A stretch of DNA of 64,000 nucleotides from Halomonas sp. A40-4 (GTDB lineage: Bacteria; Pseudomonadota; Gammaproteobacteria; Pseudomonadales; Halomonadaceae), in assembly GCF_015767635.1 (NCBI RefSeq), contig NZ_CP065230.1, positions 1,550,001 to 1,614,000 of the forward strand, read 5' to 3'. Shown piece after piece: positions 54,530 to 63,133 of the stretch. The position numbers were made by a program, and so were the translations under genes. The notes below the pieces were generated by a model that was not told the origin of the DNA, did not search any database, and worked only from the letters and a program-made list of their open reading frames with translations. Every line of letters starts with the position of its first letter. The stretch's first letter is position 1.

Positions 54530-55731
54530 GCCTGACGGAACAGCCACAAGATCACTATGCCGAGACCGTCTTCCAGGCTGACGCCATTCCACGCCAGGCA
54601 CCACCGCCAGAAAAAAGCGTTTGGGGGAAACTGGGAAGTAACTTTGACGTCGCGCGGCTACCTTGGGGGCACTATGTCGGCATTAATCCCTCGGAGTTCG
54701 AATATGAATATTCCGGAGGATGGTATCGTGACTACGAGTATATGGGAGAGCAGGATTTCCATGACTTTAATCATATTAACGAATTGCGTTGGTCGAAGTT
54801 CGTCGATGAAGATATCAGCCTGATCTATCGTTTTTTTCGATTCTGGTTTGTTATTGTCAGTCATGGTTTTAGTTTTATTGGACCTGGAGGAGGAAAGGGG
54901 GGAGGGTGGTTTTTTTCAGCCATTGCTATGGTACTGCTCGTGCTTCTCCTGGTTTTGGAGGTTTTTGATCCAAGTGAAAAATTTCCTTTCGGCGCACTAG
55001 CTGTTCCTTTGTCAGTTTTTGCACTCTGTGGTGTGGCGACTGTATTTAAAACTCTGTTTGAGAAACATAGTATTCGTTTCTACAAGAGTAACCAGAACTG
55101 GTCGGATGATGTTGCTTTCTGTCGTCGTTCCGGCCTGGTCAAGAGCTTTCAGGGGAATTTTCCATTCTACGAGTTCGATGCCTTTATCGAAATGAGCGCG
55201 GACATGAAGGGCAATCAGCGTCACACCCTTAAGGTGCGTCATCGCTATCCGCAATTCAGCAAGGACAAACACAGCGGCTTGCCGTTGGAGTTCACCTTCC
55301 CCACCGATACCGGCAGTATCGCCGAGCGCTATGCCATGTGGGACATGCTGGGCCGCTATATGGACGTCAGCCAGCCACTACCTGATATTCCTCGACTAGA
55401 GCCCTTTCGTCATCTCGACCCCACCACAAAGGCCTTTGATGAGGAGGGTAAGCGCGGTCGACCGGCGACCTACTGGCGTGACCTCTACGCGAATGCCAGC
55501 GAGAAGGAACTGAAACAATGGCGCGAGGAGCACCGAAAGGTGGTCGATGCCGCGCCCTGGGGCAGCCGCCCGGACCTAATGGCCCAATCTGTGCCCGGCT
55601 ATGGCGACAGCTATACCGCAGAACCCGAAGACGTTAACGCCTACGGCCGCTTCCCCAACAAGGCGGACCGCTTTGTTGAGCGCGCTGATGCAAAAGACTC
55701 AACTGCGCAGAACAAGCCTGACAATCATTAA
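54526..55731 (+). CDS. putative membrane immunity protein, copy 3
   Basis: The 401-residue paralogue of copies 1 and 2 is intact: RLPWGHYVGINPS, the hydrophobic FFRFWFVIVSHGFSFIG, FFSAIAMVLLVLLLVLEVF and FGALAVPLSVFALCGVATVF, then FYKSNQNWSDDVAFCRRSG and EPFRHLDPTTKA. Start ATG 54526 follows AAGGAGCTGGAG. The C-terminal domains of copies 2 and 3 are nearly identical, while the membrane parts differ more, which suggests either selection for new specificity or gene conversion of the C-terminal end. Confidence 0.75.
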   Translation: MSLTEQPQDHYAETVFQADAIPRQAPPPEKSVWGKLGSNFDVARLPWGHYVGINPSEFEYEYSGGWYRDYEYMGEQDFHDFNHINELRWSKFVDEDISLIYRFFRFWFVIVSHGFSFIGPGGGKGGGWFFSAIAMVLLVLLLVLEVFDPSEKFPFGALAVPLSVFALCGVATVFKTLFEKHSIRFYKSNQNWSDDVAFCRRSGLVKSFQGNFPFYEFDAFIEMSADMKGNQRHTLKVRHRYPQFSKDKHSGLPLEFTFPTDTGSIAERYAMWDMLGRYMDVSQPLPDIPRLEPFRHLDPTTKAFDEEGKRGRPATYWRDLYANASEKELKQWREEHRKVVDAAPWGSRPDLMAQSVPGYGDSYTAEPEDVNAYGRFPNKADRFVERADAKDSTAQNKPDNH

Positions 55732-55741
55732 CGACGTCGCA

Positions 55742-56359
55742 TTAACTACGATTCCGCCAGCGCTGCCCGCCAACCATCACCAGGTGCAGCGGCAGGTAGA
55801 CGGCTACCGGCCATATCAGCGCCAGTAGGAACAGATAAAGCACTGGGTCGAGGCTGTCTTGAGGTTGGCCAAAGGGCCCGTGTACCCAGTTGATATTACG
55901 GTCTGGGTCGGTGAGCAAGTAGGACAACGGCACCACGATCCAGGTCAGCAGGGTCTGCCACAGCAGGGCGCGGCGCGCGTAGCCCAGTTTCGCCACGCCG
56001 ATGCCTGCCACCAGCGGGAGTACAACGTGATAAAGCGACATGGCCCGCGTCATGGGTGGGTGCTCGGGGTTGAACATGTACTCGGTGCCACCGATGGGGT
56101 GTACGCCGGTGAACGCCGCCGTCGCGACGTCAAACGTCCAGAGGCTACCGACCAGCGCCACTGCCAGCCACTGCATCGACATCAGGGTACGGTGCTCCGT
56201 CCAAAGCGCCACCAGCAACAGGAAGTTTGCCACGTTGCACAGCCAGAAGAAATTCTGGGGGCCCAGCAGCACTGCATAGCTCGGCGCCCAGATCAGGACC
56301 CACAACGAAAAGGCCAGCTTCAGCCATCGAGGCACACCCGCTACCGGGGAATCGGCCAT
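55742..56359 (-). CDS. unknown six-helix membrane protein
   Basis: The 205 residues are dominated by about six hydrophobic segments, including LAFSLWVLIWAPSYAVLLG, FFWLCNVANFLLLVALW, YHVVLPLVAGIGVAKLG and VLYLFLLALIWPVAVYLPLH. A polar loop between helices 3 and 4 has GGTEYMFNPEHPP, and another has DPDRNINWVHGPFG. I do not recognise the function. Start ATG 56359 has AAGGAG upstream. It converges on immunity copy 3, ten bases apart, and may share a transcript with the epimerase gene, whose stop lies 51 bases before it. Confidence 0.8.
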   Translation of the reverse strand: MADSPVAGVPRWLKLAFSLWVLIWAPSYAVLLGPQNFFWLCNVANFLLLVALWTEHRTLMSMQWLAVALVGSLWTFDVATAAFTGVHPIGGTEYMFNPEHPPMTRAMSLYHVVLPLVAGIGVAKLGYARRALLWQTLLTWIVVPLSYLLTDPDRNINWVHGPFGQPQDSLDPVLYLFLLALIWPVAVYLPLHLVMVGGQRWRNRS

Positions 56360-56410
56360 GGTCGTCTCCTTGTTGGCTAGACAAATCAACGTCGCTAGTT
56401 CACGGCACCC

Positions 56411-57301
56411 TTACTTCTCCAGCTCATCCCGCCAGGAATGGCGCGGTGTAAAGCCGACCAGACGACGCGCTTTCTCAATGCTATAGAAGGTCTCGTGCTC
56501 GCCCATTTCCCGCTTGATCGGTACCCCTGAGTAGAAGCGTTCAATCACCTGGGCGTTTGTTAGCCCCACCGATAGATCGTCATTGGCGACGTTGAACACC
56601 TGGTAGCCCAGGCCGTCCGTCTTCAGGCAGCAATCGACCATCTGGCCCAGGTCGCGGGCGTCGATGTAGGCGAAGATGTTGCGACGGCGCAGCGCCGGGT
56701 TGTCCATGTAGGTCGGGAAATGCTGGCGGTACTCATGGGGCTCGATAACGTTATTGATGCGCAGGCCGTAGATATCGATACCCGAGCGTGCCTGGAAGGA
56801 GCGCGCGGTGACTTCGTTGACCACCTTGCTCATGGCGTAGCTGTCCTGGGGCACGGTGGGGTGCTCTTCATCGACCGGCAGGTAATCCGGTTGCACCTCG
56901 CCGTCGGCAAAACATACGCCGTAGGTCGTCTCGCTGGAGGCAAAAATCACCTTGGGAATACCCAGCTTGGTGGCGGCATCCAGTACGTTGTAAGTGCTCA
57001 AGGTGTTGATGCGATAGGTCTCGTTGTCCGGCCGGTGCAGGATGGCGGGTATCGCCGCAAAGTGGACAATGGCATCGTAGCGCGGCACGCCGGTGCCCGG
57101 TTCCAGCTCGTCCATTCCGGCGTAGGCGTGGCAGGCGTTGAACACCTGGCCAGCATCGGTGAGGTCTGTCTTCAGAGTGGTAATGCCGGGCACGTCGGAT
57201 GTTGCCCAGTCCAGGTTGGTGACGCGGTGACCCTGGTCGCGAAGATAGGCGGTCGCATGGCGGCCCGCCTTGCCACTGCCACCGGTGAATAGAAGTCGCA
57301 T
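56411..57301 (-). CDS. NAD-dependent epimerase/dehydratase family protein
   Basis: The 296-residue extended SDR has the nucleotide loop FTGGSGKAGRHA, SSETTYG with the catalytic Ser/Thr region, the YAMSK catalytic pair, and a C-terminal substrate part with YSIEKARRLVGFTPRHSWRDE. Start ATG 57301 follows AAGGGA. The sugar substrate is not evident. It precedes the membrane protein gene on the same strand. Confidence 0.88.
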   Translation of the reverse strand: MRLLFTGGSGKAGRHATAYLRDQGHRVTNLDWATSDVPGITTLKTDLTDAGQVFNACHAYAGMDELEPGTGVPRYDAIVHFAAIPAILHRPDNETYRINTLSTYNVLDAATKLGIPKVIFASSETTYGVCFADGEVQPDYLPVDEEHPTVPQDSYAMSKVVNEVTARSFQARSGIDIYGLRINNVIEPHEYRQHFPTYMDNPALRRRNIFAYIDARDLGQMVDCCLKTDGLGYQVFNVANDDLSVGLTNAQVIERFYSGVPIKREMGEHETFYSIEKARRLVGFTPRHSWRDELEK

Positions 57302-57391
57302 AGGTATCCCTTGGTTAATGGTAAGCACCACATCACCTTAGCAAACAACGGCTAACCCCGCTGATTGATCACCTGGCTGTGCGCGTCATGA

Positions 57392-58156
57392 CTAAATAGC
57401 ATTGCGAAAACGCATCATCTGGCTGCCGTCGATGGGGTCGGCGAAGATATCGGCGTAGACACCAAAGGTCTGGCGTAGCCGGAATGCCGTCAGTACCTCT
57501 TTAGGCGGGCCGCTATCCACCAGGCGGCCGCCGTCCATTACGCCGATGCGGTCACACTCCATGGCGTGGTTCAGGTCGTGCAGCGAGATAATCACCGTAA
57601 CCGGAAGCTGCCTGACCAGCTCAAGGATCGACAGCTGGTGGCGGATATCCAGATGGTTGGTGGGCTCATCGAGCAGCAGAATCTTGGGTTGCTGCGCCAA
57701 TGCGCGGGCAATATGCACGCGCTGGCGCTCACCGCCGGAAAGCGTGTGCCAAAGCCGGTCGGCCATATGCGCCATATCGACATCGACCAGCGCCTGAACC
57801 ACGATGGCATCATCTTCAGTTGACCAGGGGCGCAATGCGGTAAGAAAGGGCGTCCGGCCCAGCGCCACTACGTCACGCACGCTAATTCTATCGGTGGTAT
57901 CAGCCTGTTGCTCGACTAAGGCAATAGACTGTGCAATCGCCCGCTGCTTGAGGTTGTGCAGGGGCTGGCTTCCCATTAGCACCTGTCCTGCTTTGGGTTT
58001 GTTCAAGCCTGCCAACAGGCGAAGTAGCGACGTTTTGCCCGAGCCGTTCGGCCCCACCAGGCCAAAGGTTTGGCCGGGCTCGACGGCAAGGTTAATGTCA
58101 ATCAGTAGAGGCGTGCCATGCACTGACCAATCGAGTTTTTGAGCGGTTAACTGCAT
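57392..58156 (-). CDS. btuD: cobalamin/iron-type ABC transporter ATPase (BtuD/FecE-like)
   Basis: The 254 residues have Walker A VGPNGSGKTS, signature TLSGGERQRVHIARAL, Walker B ILLLDEPTNHLD and H-loop ISLHDLNHA. It is the ATPase of the importer encoded by the two genes upstream, touching the permease gene by one base. The cobalamin riboswitch before the operon makes vitamin B12 or a corrinoid the likely cargo. Confidence 0.9.
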   Translation of the reverse strand: MQLTAQKLDWSVHGTPLLIDINLAVEPGQTFGLVGPNGSGKTSLLRLLAGLNKPKAGQVLMGSQPLHNLKQRAIAQSIALVEQQADTTDRISVRDVVALGRTPFLTALRPWSTEDDAIVVQALVDVDMAHMADRLWHTLSGGERQRVHIARALAQQPKILLLDEPTNHLDIRHQLSILELVRQLPVTVIISLHDLNHAMECDRIGVMDGGRLVDSGPPKEVLTAFRLRQTFGVYADIFADPIDGSQMMRFRNAI

Positions 58157-59220
58157 TAAGACCTCTTGCCGCGCACGAGAATGAGCGCAAAGGCAGGTGC
58201 GCCAATCAGTGAAGTAATCACCCCGATCGGTAGCACTTGGCCGGGGATCAGAGTGCGCGAAAGAATATCTGAGCCAATCAAAAAGACCGCCCCAGCAAGC
58301 GCCGTGGCTGGAACCAAACGCGTGTGTTGGCTACCTACGATAAAACGCATGGCATGGGGAATTACCAACCCAACAAAGCCAATCGCCCCCACAATAGACA
58401 CCATCACCGCCGTGACCAGCGCCATGGCGATAATCAGCATGCCGCGCACCGGGCGCACCGCGATCCCCATGGAGGCGGCGCTGTCGGCACCGAAGGTAAA
58501 GGCATCCAGGGAGCGGCGGTGCCATAGGCAAACCAGTACCCCAAACAGCGCGGCAGGCACCGCCAAGGTCACATCGGCCCAGCGCACCCCGGAAAGATTG
58601 CCCATCAGCCAGAACATGATGCCCCGGGCCTGCTCGGCGCTCGCCGACTTGGTAATGATAAAAGCGGTCAGCGCATTGAACAGCTGTGAGCCTGCGATGC
58701 CTGCCAGAATAATCGCCCCCGCTGCCTGAACGCCGCGGCCACCCCCCACGCCGCTGTTGGCCGCATGGGCGAGCATCACCACGATACCAAAGGCGAGAAG
58801 GGCGCCCACAAAGGCACCCAGGGAGAGCGAAAGCGCCCCCGCGCCAAGGCCAGCGACGGCAACGGCCACCGCGCCGGTAGAGGCCCCAGCGGAAATGCCC
58901 ATCAAGTAGGGGTCGGCCAAGGGATTGCGCAGCAGCGCCTGAAGCACGACCCCTGCCAGGGCCAGGCTGGTACCACAACAGGCAGCGACCACGGCGCGGC
59001 TAAGCCGGTAGTTCCAGATAATGCCTGCATCGATCCGGTCAACCGCATAATCCGCGCCCAGTAGCTGATTGGCGAGCACTTTGAGAATGGTATCAACGGG
59101 AATCGGTGTCTCGCCGATGGCGGTGCCCGCGATCAGCGCCACCACGAGCACCAGCGGCGTGATCCATAGCCAGCGCAGTGCAAAACCTGCCGTAGATAGA
59201 CGCGTTAACGCAATGCTCAT
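58156..59220 (-). CDS. btuC: FecCD-type ABC permease, cobalamin importer
   Basis: The 354-residue permease has roughly ten membrane segments and the family signatures RLSRAVVAACCGTSLALAG, LLRNPLADPYLMGISAGAS and GAIGFVGLVIPHAMRFIVG. It overlaps the binding-protein gene by four bases. Confidence 0.93.
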   Translation of the reverse strand: MSIALTRLSTAGFALRWLWITPLVLVVALIAGTAIGETPIPVDTILKVLANQLLGADYAVDRIDAGIIWNYRLSRAVVAACCGTSLALAGVVLQALLRNPLADPYLMGISAGASTGAVAVAVAGLGAGALSLSLGAFVGALLAFGIVVMLAHAANSGVGGGRGVQAAGAIILAGIAGSQLFNALTAFIITKSASAEQARGIMFWLMGNLSGVRWADVTLAVPAALFGVLVCLWHRRSLDAFTFGADSAASMGIAVRPVRGMLIIAMALVTAVMVSIVGAIGFVGLVIPHAMRFIVGSQHTRLVPATALAGAVFLIGSDILSRTLIPGQVLPIGVITSLIGAPAFALILVRGKRS

Positions 59221-60233
59221 TCGTCAAATGCCATTGTCGCTAGCGCCTCGGCCAGTGTTTCAAGGCCGTAAATAGTGCGCATCGTGGCGCTCATGGCGTG
59301 GGCATCCATCTCTATGATGTGGTTGTTTTTAACCGCCGTCATTTCACGGGTAACCGGGTCACTGTGCAGAAACTCACGCTTGGCTTCAATGTCGTCGGCA
59401 GGAAAGCGACGGCGATCCATGCGAGCGATAACAAGCACATCGGGGTCAGCCCTGGCGATGCTCTCCCAGCCCACCGTGGGCCACTCCTCATCGGACTCGA
59501 TCACATTGCGCATACCGAGCTTATCCATCATATAGCCCGGCGCGCCCAACTGACCCGCAACAAAGGGGCTAACCCCCAGGTCTGTCGATGAGAACCAGAA
59601 TGCCGCTGACAAGTCTTCCGGTAAATCAAGGCTGCTCGCCAAGTCGATAGCGCGCTGTTCGCGGTCGTTCAGCTCTGCTACTAACGCCTCACCAGCGTCT
59701 TGAACGTCGTAGATCTTGGCTAACTCGGTGATCCCTTTATAGATGGAGTCCGTCGAGAAGGCGGCGGTGCGGGTGCCATCGCCGCCAGTAGAGTTATCCT
59801 TGGTGTCGCAGTCGGCGGGCATAATATAGGTGTTAATACCCAGCTCATGAAACTGTTCCCGGGTGGCGACGCTGCCGGTGGGGCCCACGTGCCACTCGTA
59901 TTGTACCGCCACCAGATCAGGCCGTTTATTGACCACGGCCTCAAAGCTTGGGTCGTCGTTGGCGATCCGCTCGATCGCTTCATTGACCTCAGCAAACTGG
60001 GGCAGGACCGGGGTGAACCACACCGAGGTGCCATTCACTCGATCAGCGAGCCCCAGCGAATAGAGGATCTCCGTGGCTGACTGGCCTACCGTCACCGTTC
60101 GCTCCGGGGGCGACGCCACGCTGATCTCTACACCGCAATTGGTTAGCGTAAGCGGGTAGTCGGTGGAGGCGTAAGCCGCCTGGGCAAGGCCAACAGCGCT
60201 CGCGGCGATGGCCGTGGTCAATCTCAACATCAT
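59217..60233 (-). CDS. btuF: periplasmic cobalamin-binding protein (BtuF/FepB-like)
   Basis: The 338 residues start with a signal peptide (LTTAIAASAVGLAQAAYAS) and belong to the class III binding proteins: PERTVTVGQSATEILYSLGLADRV, YMMDKLGMRNVIE and ADPDVLVIARMD. Start ATG 60233 (or 60230) follows GGGAG; the frame continues upstream without support. It is first in btuF-btuC-btuD, about 115 bases after the cobalamin riboswitch. The family also includes iron-siderophore proteins; the riboswitch decides for corrinoids. Confidence 0.88.
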   Translation of the reverse strand: MMLRLTTAIAASAVGLAQAAYASTDYPLTLTNCGVEISVASPPERTVTVGQSATEILYSLGLADRVNGTSVWFTPVLPQFAEVNEAIERIANDDPSFEAVVNKRPDLVAVQYEWHVGPTGSVATREQFHELGINTYIMPADCDTKDNSTGGDGTRTAAFSTDSIYKGITELAKIYDVQDAGEALVAELNDREQRAIDLASSLDLPEDLSAAFWFSSTDLGVSPFVAGQLGAPGYMMDKLGMRNVIESDEEWPTVGWESIARADPDVLVIARMDRRRFPADDIEAKREFLHSDPVTREMTAVKNNHIIEMDAHAMSATMRTIYGLETLAEALATMAFDE

Positions 60234-60349
60234 GTACACTCCCGTGCATGATGAGCTCCGCATTCGGCCAGAAAACACTGGCCGAGCCACTTCGCTCGAT
60301 GTAAACAATATATCGGCAGTTCTCCTGACTGACGGGTCATGGCTAGCTC

Positions 60350-60490
60350 GCCTTCCCAGACAATGTGTCCAGTGGCATCAAAAAGCATCGCTCGCCGCCT
60401 ACAGTTGCGGGGGCAGTTCCGTTTCGCGGCAAGCCGCGGCGGATTCTCTATTAAGTTCCGTGGGGAACACCGACACTGGCTATTCTAGGT
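60350..60490 (-). promoter_or_regulatory. cobalamin riboswitch controlling btuF-btuC-btuD
   Basis: On the minus strand the conserved blocks occur in order: GCCAGTGTCGGTG, GGAACTTAATAGAGAATCC, the core GCCCCCGCAACTGTAGGCGG, GCCACTG and GGGAAGG at the end. These are the classic B12-box elements. It binds adenosylcobalamin and shuts down expression of corrinoid uptake genes. Confidence 0.93.
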
Positions 60491-60550
60491 GGCAGGGGGA
60501 TAGCGAACAACACAAAGCCTAAGGATCTTATGAGACCTTATCATAAAAGC

Positions 60551-60564
60551 AATGTTATAACATT
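60551..60564. repeat. perfect 14-base palindrome upstream of the riboswitch
   Basis: AATGTTATAACATT is fully palindromic. It lies 60 bases upstream of the riboswitch, near where its promoter is expected, and could be an operator or part of the promoter. Confidence 0.45.
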
Positions 60565-60824
60565 ACATTTAGAAGACGTGTAAAAATCCAGCGGGATTCT
60601 TAGCGTCAGCTGATATACGCCTTCGCAAAGTTAATAGCTTGTAACAAATTGGCCTCGCCGCCATGCCTTCCTCTATACTGAACACCTTTTATATTCCCAC
60701 TTCTTTATGAATGGTTTTATTATCCCTCAGCTAATTGCCATGAATCATATTCAAGTCTCGCAGCCATCAAATCAACTGGCGGATGTTGACCGGCTGACCG
60801 GCTTGGCCAGCACGGGAGGTGCCG
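60565..60824 (+). other. spacer before the cobalt-chelatase-like operon
   Basis: No riboswitch is seen on this strand. TATACT at 60674-60679 is a possible -10 box without a clear -35. A 30-codon frame (60740-60832) ending in the next gene's start has no Shine-Dalgarno and is probably not a gene, though its overlap with GTG 60825 is of coupling type. Confidence 0.4.
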
Positions 60825-62543
60825 GTGAGTGAGTTTCCCTTTGCGGCGGTGGTGGGCCAGGAAGCGCTGAAAACCGCGCTGATCCTTAATGCCATTAATC
60901 CGCGTATCGGTGGGGTGCTGGTTAGTGGGCCAAGAGGTAGCGCCAAGTCGACCTTGGCAAGGGCTCTGGCCGCTATTTTACCTGGCGATAGCGACGGGCA
61001 GCGTGCTCCTTTTGTGACTCTGCCCCTGGGCGCCAGTGAAGACAGGCTGGTCGGCAGTCTGGATCTGCAAAAGGTGCTGGCCAATGGCGAAGCCACCTTT
61101 CATGCCGGGCTGCTCGCTAAAGCCGATGGCGGCGTGCTGTATGTGGACGAGGTCAATCTGCTGCCGGATACACTGGTCGATTTGCTGCTGGATGTGGCCG
61201 CCAGCGGAACGAACATCGTCGAGCGCGACGGTATCAGCCACTCCCACCCGGCGCGCTTCAGCCTGATTGGCACCATGAACCCGGATGAAGGCGAGCTACG
61301 CCCGCAGTTGCTGGATCGTTTTGGGCTGTGTATCGACCAGGCCGCGAGCATCAGCGTGGAAGAACGTATCGCCATCGTCCAGCAGCGCGAAGCCTTTGAC
61401 CGCGACCCTGCGGGGGCGGCCCGTGGCTTCGAGGAGGCCCAGGCCGCACTGACCGAGCGGATTCATCAGGCCCAGCGCCATCTGGTGGATGTCATTACCC
61501 CGTCATGGGTGTATCAGACCATCGCCTCGCGCTGTGAAACCGCCGGTGTGGAAGGGTTGCGAGCCGACGTCACCTGGCACCGCGCCGCTCGTGCCCACTC
61601 CGCCTGGCGCGGTGCAAGCGAAGTGGCGCAGCAGGATATCGATACCGTCGAGCCGTGGGTGCTGGACCATCGGCGCACCCAATCGCCCGAGCAAACCCCG
61701 CCGTCTTCGCCGCCGAAGGCACCACCTTCGGGAGGCGAGGGCGGTTCGTCATCAACGACTAATACGTCGACCAGCGGATCATCCGAGCAGCGCGGCGAAC
61801 AGGGTCAGTGGGGCGCCATGCCGCCCCAGGCTCAGTCAACCATTCAGCAGGCAGTGCCTGAACTGGCGAATACGCCAAACGGTGTTGGTCAGGCGAAAAC
61901 GGCGATGACTTCGGCGTCCGGTGAAAAAGGGCAGGTATCAGGCAAGGGACGCTCGCGGACTGAAACGTCCCGTCTGGACGGCTTTGGCACCCTGATCGCC
62001 AACCGCGGGCAGTGGCCCTGGCGAACGCTTAAAATGCGCAAGACACAGGCCGGGCAGCCAAGGGCGCACCTGGTACTGCTGGATACCTCCGGCTCCACCC
62101 TGGGGCAGCGCCTGCTGGGCCAGGCAAAGGGGCTTGTGGAAGCGCTGGTGCGCCAGGCCTACGCGGCACGCGAACAGGTCGCCGTCGTCGGGTTCGGCAA
62201 CGGCGGCGTGGTGCCTCTGCTCTCCCGGCAACGTGCACCCAAGCGTGTAGAGGCGGCGCTGGAGGCCGCCACCGGCGGCGGCGGCACGCCGCTGCGCGAG
62301 GCGGTGATCGAGGCCAAACGTCTGATCCATCAGTGGCAGCGCCGCGAGCCCGGGCTGCACATCCGCACCTATCTGATTACCGACGGCCGTACCCGCGAAT
62401 CCGTCGCCGACCTTGGCCCGCTGGGCGACTGCATCCTGCTGGATACCGAGTCATCGAAAATCAAGCGCGGCCAGGGCGCACGCATCGCCCAGCAACTGGG
62501 GGCGCGCTACGCGACACCTTTTTCTGGACAGGAAACGCCATGA
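60825..62543 (+). CDS. fused ChlI/ChlD-like AAA+ ATPase with VWA domain, cobaltochelatase-associated
   Basis: The 572 residues have an AAA+ module (1-280) with Walker A GPRGSAKST and Walker B GGVLYVDEVNLL, plus FSLIGTMNPDEGELRPQLLD. A Pro/Ser/Gly/Gln-rich linker (about 285-370) leads to a VWA domain with MIDAS motif LLDTSGST. This is the architecture of magnesium-chelatase I and D subunits joined; in Pseudomonas-type B12 loci such proteins are thought to serve CobN cobaltochelatase. No cobN is adjacent. GTG 60825 has GGAGG five bases upstream, while GTG 60819 would start inside that site. It overlaps cobO by ATGA. Confidence 0.88.
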   Translation: MSEFPFAAVVGQEALKTALILNAINPRIGGVLVSGPRGSAKSTLARALAAILPGDSDGQRAPFVTLPLGASEDRLVGSLDLQKVLANGEATFHAGLLAKADGGVLYVDEVNLLPDTLVDLLLDVAASGTNIVERDGISHSHPARFSLIGTMNPDEGELRPQLLDRFGLCIDQAASISVEERIAIVQQREAFDRDPAGAARGFEEAQAALTERIHQAQRHLVDVITPSWVYQTIASRCETAGVEGLRADVTWHRAARAHSAWRGASEVAQQDIDTVEPWVLDHRRTQSPEQTPPSSPPKAPPSGGEGGSSSTTNTSTSGSSEQRGEQGQWGAMPPQAQSTIQQAVPELANTPNGVGQAKTAMTSASGEKGQVSGKGRSRTETSRLDGFGTLIANRGQWPWRTLKMRKTQAGQPRAHLVLLDTSGSTLGQRLLGQAKGLVEALVRQAYAAREQVAVVGFGNGGVVPLLSRQRAPKRVEAALEAATGGGGTPLREAVIEAKRLIHQWQRREPGLHIRTYLITDGRTRESVADLGPLGDCILLDTESSKIKRGQGARIAQQLGARYATPFSGQETP

Positions 62544-63133
62544 CTGACGATCGCCATACCCACCGCATGCAGCGCAAAAAGGACGTGGTCGACGAGCGCA
62601 TCAGCCGCGCCACGGAAGAGCGCGGCGTGTTGATCCTGCTGAAAGGCAACGGCAAGGGCAAAAGCAGCTCGGCGCTTGGCACCATGGCGCGGGCGCTGGG
62701 TCACGGGCAGCGCTGCGCGGTGATCCAGTTTATCAAGGGCCGCCGTGAAACCGGCGAATACCTGTTTTTCCGCGACCAGCCCAACCTTGACTGGCACATC
62801 ATGGGTCAGGGGTTTACCTGGGAAACCCAGGACCGCGAGCGCGATATTGAAGCTGCCCAGTCGGCCTGGGCGGTGGCCAAGGGTCTGCTCGAGAACCCCG
62901 ACTACCACCTCATCGTCCTCGATGAAATGAGCTACATGTTCAAGTACGGCTATCTCGACCCGCTGCCGGTGGTCGAAGCGCTTAACCAACGTCCCGCGCA
63001 TCAAAATGTGATCATTACCGGGCGCACCATGGCGACGCCGCTTCAGGAAATCGCCGACACCATCAGCACGGTGCAGGACGAGCGTCACGCCTTTCGTGGC
63101 GGTGTTAAAGCCCAGGCGGGGATCGAATACTGA
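62540..63133 (+). CDS. cobO: cob(I)yrinic acid a,c-diamide adenosyltransferase
   Basis: Adds the adenosyl group from ATP to reduced corrinoids. The 197 residues match the CobO/BtuR family: LLKGNGKGKSSSALGTMARA (P-loop), IQFIKGRRETGEY, LDEMSYMFKYG and NVIITGR. The N-terminal arm (HRMQRKKDVVDERI) is typical of BtuR. ATG 62540 overlaps the upstream stop and follows AGGAA. TGATG couples it to cobB. Confidence 0.95.
   Translation: MTDDRHTHRMQRKKDVVDERISRATEERGVLILLKGNGKGKSSSALGTMARALGHGQRCAVIQFIKGRRETGEYLFFRDQPNLDWHIMGQGFTWETQDRERDIEAAQSAWAVAKGLLENPDYHLIVLDEMSYMFKYGYLDPLPVVEALNQRPAHQNVIITGRTMATPLQEIADTISTVQDERHAFRGGVKAQAGIEY

Noticed and set aside
60740..60832. 30-codon leader peptide or CobN remnant before the ChlI/D gene
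   Set aside because: No Shine-Dalgarno and no convincing similarity to CobN; only its overlap with the next start is suggestive.
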